9,930 nucleotides of DNA from CAYPEL01 sp964409635 (GTDB lineage: Bacteria > Pseudomonadota > Gammaproteobacteria > DSM-19610). Position 1 is the first letter of the stretch. Each line of letters opens with the position of its first letter. The notes under the pieces are model-generated. The model was not told the origin of the DNA, did not search any database, and saw only the letters and a list, made by a program, of their open reading frames with translations. The stretch lies in NCBI GenBank assembly GCA_964409635.1, contig CAYPEL010000106.1:1-9930 (forward strand), read 5' to 3'. Of the stretch, positions 6,609 through 9,930 are shown in pieces. The position numbers were made by a program, and so were the translations under genes.

Positions 6609-7379
6609 TTATTCCCAGCACTTCCAGGGAGGGTTGCCTTCCTCCCATAGTTTTTCCAGAAGTTTTTTATCGCGCAGCGTATCCATGCATTGCCAGAATG
6701 AGTCGTGGCGATAGGCTAACAGTTCACCGTCCTCCGCCAGGCGCTCCAGTGGTTCCTTTTCCCATTGCGTCTGATCCCCATCGATGTATTCAAAAATACC
6801 CGGCTCTAACACAAAAAATGCACCATTGATCCAGCCTTCTGCTGTTTGCGGTTTCTCGGTAAAAGCGCGGACACGGTCACCGTCGAAATCAAGATGCCCG
6901 AAACGTGCCGGCGGGCGTACCGCTGTCAACGTTGCCAGCTTACCGTGAGCGCGGTGGAAATCGAGCAACGCACGCAGATCGACATTGGCAACACCATCGC
7001 CCCATGTCAGCATGAAAGTTTCCTGTCCGACCCAGGGAGAAAGACGTTTAATTCGTCCGCCAGTCGCAGCATCCTGCCCGGTATGGATCAGATCGACGGT
7101 CCAATTGGTGTGATGCTTGTCGTGGTGCACAATATCACCACTGCCCGTGTTAACCGTCATATTGCTGTGTAAATCGCAGAAATCCCGCATCCATCTTTTT
7201 ATGTATTCACCCTTGTAGCCCAGTGCAATTACAAATTCATCGAAACCATAGTGAGAATAGTGTTGCATAATATGCCAGAGGATCGGTTGACCTCCGATCT
7301 CCACCATTGGCTTGGGTTTTACCTCAGTTTCCTCGGCTAAGCGCGTGCCGAGTCCACCGGCAAGTATGGCTACTTTCAT
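6609..7379 (-). CDS. rfbF: Glucose-1-phosphate cytidylyltransferase
   Basis: This 256-residue enzyme would make CDP-glucose and pyrophosphate from CTP and alpha-D-glucose-1-phosphate, the first committed step to CDP-linked deoxy and branched sugars. It shows the nucleotidyltransferase signature GGLGTRLAEET at 8-18, KPKPMVEI at 21-28, the metal-binding WGDGV at 126-130 (usually YGDG), EKP at 175-177, WINGAFF at 183-189, EKEPLERL at 207-214 and the C-terminal WQCMDT at 229-234. Length and motif order fit RfbF closely. The ATG has GGGGT about 7 nt upstream, a passable ribosome site. It is the first gene of the tightly packed operon and is followed within 4 nt by the SDR gene. No CDP-glucose 4,6-dehydratase gene, its usual partner, is present in the window. 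Confidence 0.93.
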   Translation of the reverse strand: MKVAILAGGLGTRLAEETEVKPKPMVEIGGQPILWHIMQHYSHYGFDEFVIALGYKGEYIKRWMRDFCDLHSNMTVNTGSGDIVHHDKHHTNWTVDLIHTGQDAATGGRIKRLSPWVGQETFMLTWGDGVANVDLRALLDFHRAHGKLATLTAVRPPARFGHLDFDGDRVRAFTEKPQTAEGWINGAFFVLEPGIFEYIDGDQTQWEKEPLERLAEDGELLAYRHDSFWQCMDTLRDKKLLEKLWEEGNPPWKCWE

Positions 7380-7485
7380 AGGTTTTACCCCGTACAGAAA
7401 AACTTGTTATCGGTACCCACTATAATTTATTATTTATTCCTGAGTGCCTGGTTGTTATTAGCCCGGCAACAAAGTGTCGCATACA
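7380..7485 (-). promoter_or_regulatory. Gap between glycosyltransferase and rfbF, weak promoter-like sequence
   Basis: This 106-nt gap holds no gene. On the minus strand there is a 5-bp TTGTT/AACAA inverted repeat but no T-run, so I see no terminator for the glycosyltransferase gene. A TATAGT in an AT-rich stretch (about 7420) could be a -10 box, but no good -35 precedes it. The 10-mer CTTGTTATCG (plus strand, 7403-7412) recurs at 9832-9841 upstream of the glycosyltransferase. Read-through with an internal weak promoter is the simplest reading. Confidence 0.3.
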
Positions 7486-9717
7486 TCAACTTTCGCCGCA
7501 CCACGCTTGCCACATCTTCTGATAGGCCGCTTCCAGCTGCCGGGTAAAAGTAGCTGGATCCAGTAGCGGAGAAGCCTGCATTCTATTGCGCATCTCAGTA
7601 CGCCAGTGTTGTAATCCCTGCTTATCGACCGCCAGCTTTGCACAGATAGCAACATATTCATTTTCAGTCCGGGCAACGAGCTCCAGCATATTCAGGGTAG
7701 ATAAAATACTCAGACTCATGCGTGATGCCAGGCTTTCACCGGGTAGTGTGACGACTGGAACCCCCATCCAGAGTGCCTCGCAGGTGGTGGCGCCGCCATT
7801 ATGCGGGAAGGTGTCGAGACCGATGTCAATCTTATGGTAACTGCAGAGATGGTTTTCGGGGGGTTCTAAATCATCAAAAATCAACCGGTCAGCAGATATA
7901 CCGAGGCCGTTAAAGAATGCCGCAAAAGTTTGCCGCGTATTGGGGTCGTTAAGACTTCTGGTATGTGTATGAATGAGCAGCTTTGACCCTGGCACTGCCT
8001 GTAGTACTTGTGCCCATAGCGTCAGGACACCCGGATTCGTTTTGCAGTGCTGGTTGAGTGAACCAAATGTAATATAACCGTTGCTTGCCGCGGGCAATGC
8101 GTTGACCGCAGGGGAATCGTTCGGTGGTCGGAAACAGTACCAGCTTTCAGGCATCCTGATGAGTGTTTCCGTGCTGAAATTTTCGGCATCATTTTCAGGT
8201 TCGATATGCCGGTCAGAAATTCGATAGTCAATGCACGGCATACCCCTGGTGTTAGGGTAACCCAAGTAGGCCAGCTGTACGGGGGCAGGTTTTCTGGCAA
8301 ATATGCCTAAGCGGTTATTTGCCGTATGTCCGGCAAGATCAACCAGGAGATCTATCTGATCCCGTTTAATCTGGTCAACCAGAATATCATCGCTAAGCTT
8401 GGCGCAATCCAGCCAGTGGTCTGAATGCTGCTGTATGCGTTGATTATCCATGTCAACTTTGGTGTCAGTGTAGTAACAATAAATCTCGAACTGCGCGCGG
8501 TCATGGTGCTCAAGCACGGGTTCAAAAAAATAAGCATTCGCATGCTTACGAAAATCCGGGGAAACGTAACCTATCCTCAATCTGCGTTGGGGGTGTTTAG
8601 AATTGCTATATGACGATTGAGTTGTCAGCGCTGCCGCATGCAGTGCATTGTATCGCTGGTGTTCATGGTAAACCTCGGCGCGGCTAAATCCCGGGGCATA
8701 ATTTAAATACAACAGTAAGTTGCTATGGATCATTGCATCACTGGGGTTGATTGCAATAGCGTTTTTAAAGTGAGTCAGGGCATCTCCGGTATTGCCCCTG
8801 TCTTTTGCTATCAAGCCAAGATAATTGTGTGCATCTTGAAATCCGGAATTGTACTCCAGGCTGCGCTCGAAACCCGCTACTGCATCAGTGAACCTGCCAC
8901 AGTCATACAAGGCTATGCCTAAATTATAATGCGCGGTTGCATGCGCTGGATCGTTGTTCAGTACTTGTTTAAAATAAGCAATGGCTGCATCATAATCGCG
9001 CTCAATTCTCAGCAAGTTTCCCAGATCGAGTAGCGTGAGCACATGCTCTGGATCCAGATCCAAAGCGTGGCGATAACCTTCTTTAGCTTCATTCAGCCTG
9101 TCCATAGACTGTAGCGTCAGGCCAAGATGATAGTGACTAAGGGTATGACTAGGATCCAGTTCCAGTGCGCGTTGGTAGAAACTGATTGCTGTTTCGGGAT
9201 CACCGTTCATCCGCGACGTATTGCCCAGATTATAGTGTGCGAGGGCGAAATCCGGATTCAAGGCAAGCACACGTTGGTAGCACGCTTCTGCTTCCGAGTA
9301 TTCGCCCTGGGTGGTCAGCGCTTCACCCAGGTTGTTATGCGCTTCCACAAATTCCGGATTAAGCGTCAGCGCACGCTGGTAACATAAAACAGATTCGGCC
9401 AAATTACCCCGATACCGGAATGCAGCCCCCAGATTGCAATGATAATTCGGATCAGTGTCCTTGATACCGATCGCTGACTGGATCAGGACGATCGCCTCGT
9501 TGTAGTGATTATTTTGCCTTGCTAAAACACCTAACAGGTGTAATGCATCGCTGCACCCGGGTTCTTTCTGTAAAACTTGAAGATAAAGTTTTTCTGCATC
9601 CAGCAAATTTCCTGCCTGGTGATACTCTACGGCTTGCTGCATTAACTGGGTTGCAGCTAGCTTAACAGTGCGTGAGTCAAGGGTAGATTGCTTTAAAGTT
9701 TTCATTGGAGGAACCAT
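7486..9717 (-). CDS. TPR-repeat O-GlcNAc-transferase-like (SPINDLY-type) glycosyltransferase
   Basis: This 743-residue protein has two parts. Residues 23-328 are nine tandem tetratricopeptide repeats of exactly 34 residues. Residues about 378-737 are a family 41 glycosyltransferase (O-GlcNAc transferase/SPINDLY). Visible motifs are GYVSPDFRKH at 383-392, DLAGHTANNRLG at 460-471 with the conserved histidine H464, PAPVQLAYLGYPNTRG at 477-492, the nucleotide-binding FGSLNQHCK at 551-559, and the hallmark DTFPHNGGATTCEALWMGVP at 635-654. No signal peptide or membrane span is visible, so it is cytoplasmic. The family transfers a sugar from a nucleotide donor to serine or threonine of proteins held by the TPR superhelix; the donor and targets here are unknown. 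The start may be M1 (9717) or M5 (9705), and neither has a ribosome site. It precedes rfbF by 106 nt on the same strand, which suggests a shared role in making or using a modified sugar. Confidence 0.92.
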   Translation of the reverse strand: MVPPMKTLKQSTLDSRTVKLAATQLMQQAVEYHQAGNLLDAEKLYLQVLQKEPGCSDALHLLGVLARQNNHYNEAIVLIQSAIGIKDTDPNYHCNLGAAFRYRGNLAESVLCYQRALTLNPEFVEAHNNLGEALTTQGEYSEAEACYQRVLALNPDFALAHYNLGNTSRMNGDPETAISFYQRALELDPSHTLSHYHLGLTLQSMDRLNEAKEGYRHALDLDPEHVLTLLDLGNLLRIERDYDAAIAYFKQVLNNDPAHATAHYNLGIALYDCGRFTDAVAGFERSLEYNSGFQDAHNYLGLIAKDRGNTGDALTHFKNAIAINPSDAMIHSNLLLYLNYAPGFSRAEVYHEHQRYNALHAAALTTQSSYSNSKHPQRRLRIGYVSPDFRKHANAYFFEPVLEHHDRAQFEIYCYYTDTKVDMDNQRIQQHSDHWLDCAKLSDDILVDQIKRDQIDLLVDLAGHTANNRLGIFARKPAPVQLAYLGYPNTRGMPCIDYRISDRHIEPENDAENFSTETLIRMPESWYCFRPPNDSPAVNALPAASNGYITFGSLNQHCKTNPGVLTLWAQVLQAVPGSKLLIHTHTRSLNDPNTRQTFAAFFNGLGISADRLIFDDLEPPENHLCSYHKIDIGLDTFPHNGGATTCEALWMGVPVVTLPGESLASRMSLSILSTLNMLELVARTENEYVAICAKLAVDKQGLQHWRTEMRNRMQASPLLDPATFTRQLEAAYQKMWQAWCGES
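8734..9651 (-). repeat. Nine tandem TPR-coding repeats of 102 bp
   Basis: Residues 23-328 of the glycosyltransferase divide into nine units of exactly 34 residues with no insertions. Most keep the TPR pattern: (H/N)YNLG near the start, A and Y/F at the helix B face, and ALxLNP or ALELDP at the end. The DNA is degenerate between units, with no long identical stretch, so this is an old protein repeat and not recent DNA duplication. Confidence 0.9.
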
Positions 9718-9930
9718 TTTCTACGGGGAATCAAGAAACGTTGACCCTCTTCTTATAAAATTCAGAACATGTAACTATTTAATCACCAGCAGTTGGAGAG
9801 TAGAGTAGAGCAGGTCATATCAGTTTCAATTCTTGTTATCGACGGAATATATATTGTTATATGCGTTATCCTTAAAGATTTATTTAAGCAAGAATCAACC
9901 AGCTTCTTGTGCGAAATAAATACAATTCCA
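9718..9930 (-). promoter_or_regulatory. Upstream region of the glycosyltransferase operon
   Basis: These 213 nt contain no gene that I can support. The stretch is AT-rich, as expected of a promoter region, but I found no -35/-10 pair with a good match on the minus strand. A TGG...TTGC arrangement on the minus strand (about 9896-9880) resembles a -24/-12 element but its spacing is one base short. A short GAGTA direct repeat lies near 9798-9808, and the 10-mer CTTGTTATCG lies at 9832-9841. A long leader or a promoter beyond the edge is possible. Confidence 0.3.

Noticed and set aside
6431..6829. Plus-strand open frame of 132 codons
   Set aside because: It runs antisense across the rfbF/SDR junction, where both minus-strand genes show full family motifs, and its product has no recognisable features.
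8734..9651. DNA-level tandem repeat or CRISPR-like array
   Set aside because: The 102-bp periodicity is explained by 34-residue TPR units in an intact coding frame. The copies are degenerate at DNA level, with no constant repeat and spacer pattern.
9880..9897. Sigma-54-like TGG...TTGC on the minus strand upstream of the glycosyltransferase
   Set aside because: The spacing is one base short and the CAC of the -24 element is missing. I do not count it as a promoter.
9718..9930. JUMPstart/ops element for RfaH antitermination ahead of a polysaccharide operon
   Set aside because: I looked for GGCGGTAG-type sequence in the upstream region on the operon strand and found none.

Overview
The window reads as proteobacterial chromosome, most likely gamma- or betaproteobacterial. 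The evidence is a Fis-type sigma-54 activator, class I sugar-nucleotide enzymes and roughly balanced base composition. I could not fix a genus by eye. All main genes are intact and no frameshift is visible in them.

Layout. Positions 1-39 hold a rho-independent terminator for a gene lying left of the window. Positions 133-1470 (+) encode a PAS/AAA+/Fis sigma-54-dependent activator without a receiver domain. After an AT-rich promoter-like region, 1642-1737 (+) encodes a 31-residue single-span membrane miniprotein with a perfect AGGAGG ribosome binding site just behind a small hairpin. At 1806-1838 lies the 3' end of a tRNA gene on the minus strand (T-arm plus acceptor strand, closest by memory to tRNA-Lys) with no matching 5' half. 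This is the typical scar of integration at a tRNA gene.

From 9717 down to 1885 six genes run on the minus strand: a TPR/O-GlcNAc-transferase-like (SPINDLY-type) glycosyltransferase, glucose-1-phosphate cytidylyltransferase (rfbF), an extended SDR sugar epimerase/reductase, and three consecutive paralogous methyltransferases. Each methyltransferase has a zinc-finger-like N-terminus, a Rossmann SAM domain and a C-terminal NAD-like fold. Gaps after rfbF are 1-4, 4, 57 and 15 nt, so rfbF to the last methyltransferase is almost certainly one operon. The glycosyltransferase lies 106 nt upstream with no obvious terminator between and may be co-transcribed.

How the genes may work together. RfbF makes CDP-glucose from CTP and glucose-1-phosphate. 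The SDR and the methyltransferases would convert it, or a keto derivative, into a modified, probably C-branched or methylated sugar. The TPR glycosyltransferase could transfer a sugar to protein, for example a surface or flagellar protein, or the set could be one end of a polysaccharide locus continuing beyond the right edge. No CDP-glucose 4,6-dehydratase (rfbG) lies in the window. The most unusual points are the triplicated methyltransferase module, of which two copies lack catalytic-region motifs kept by the first, the tRNA scar at the island edge, and the uncatalogued miniprotein.
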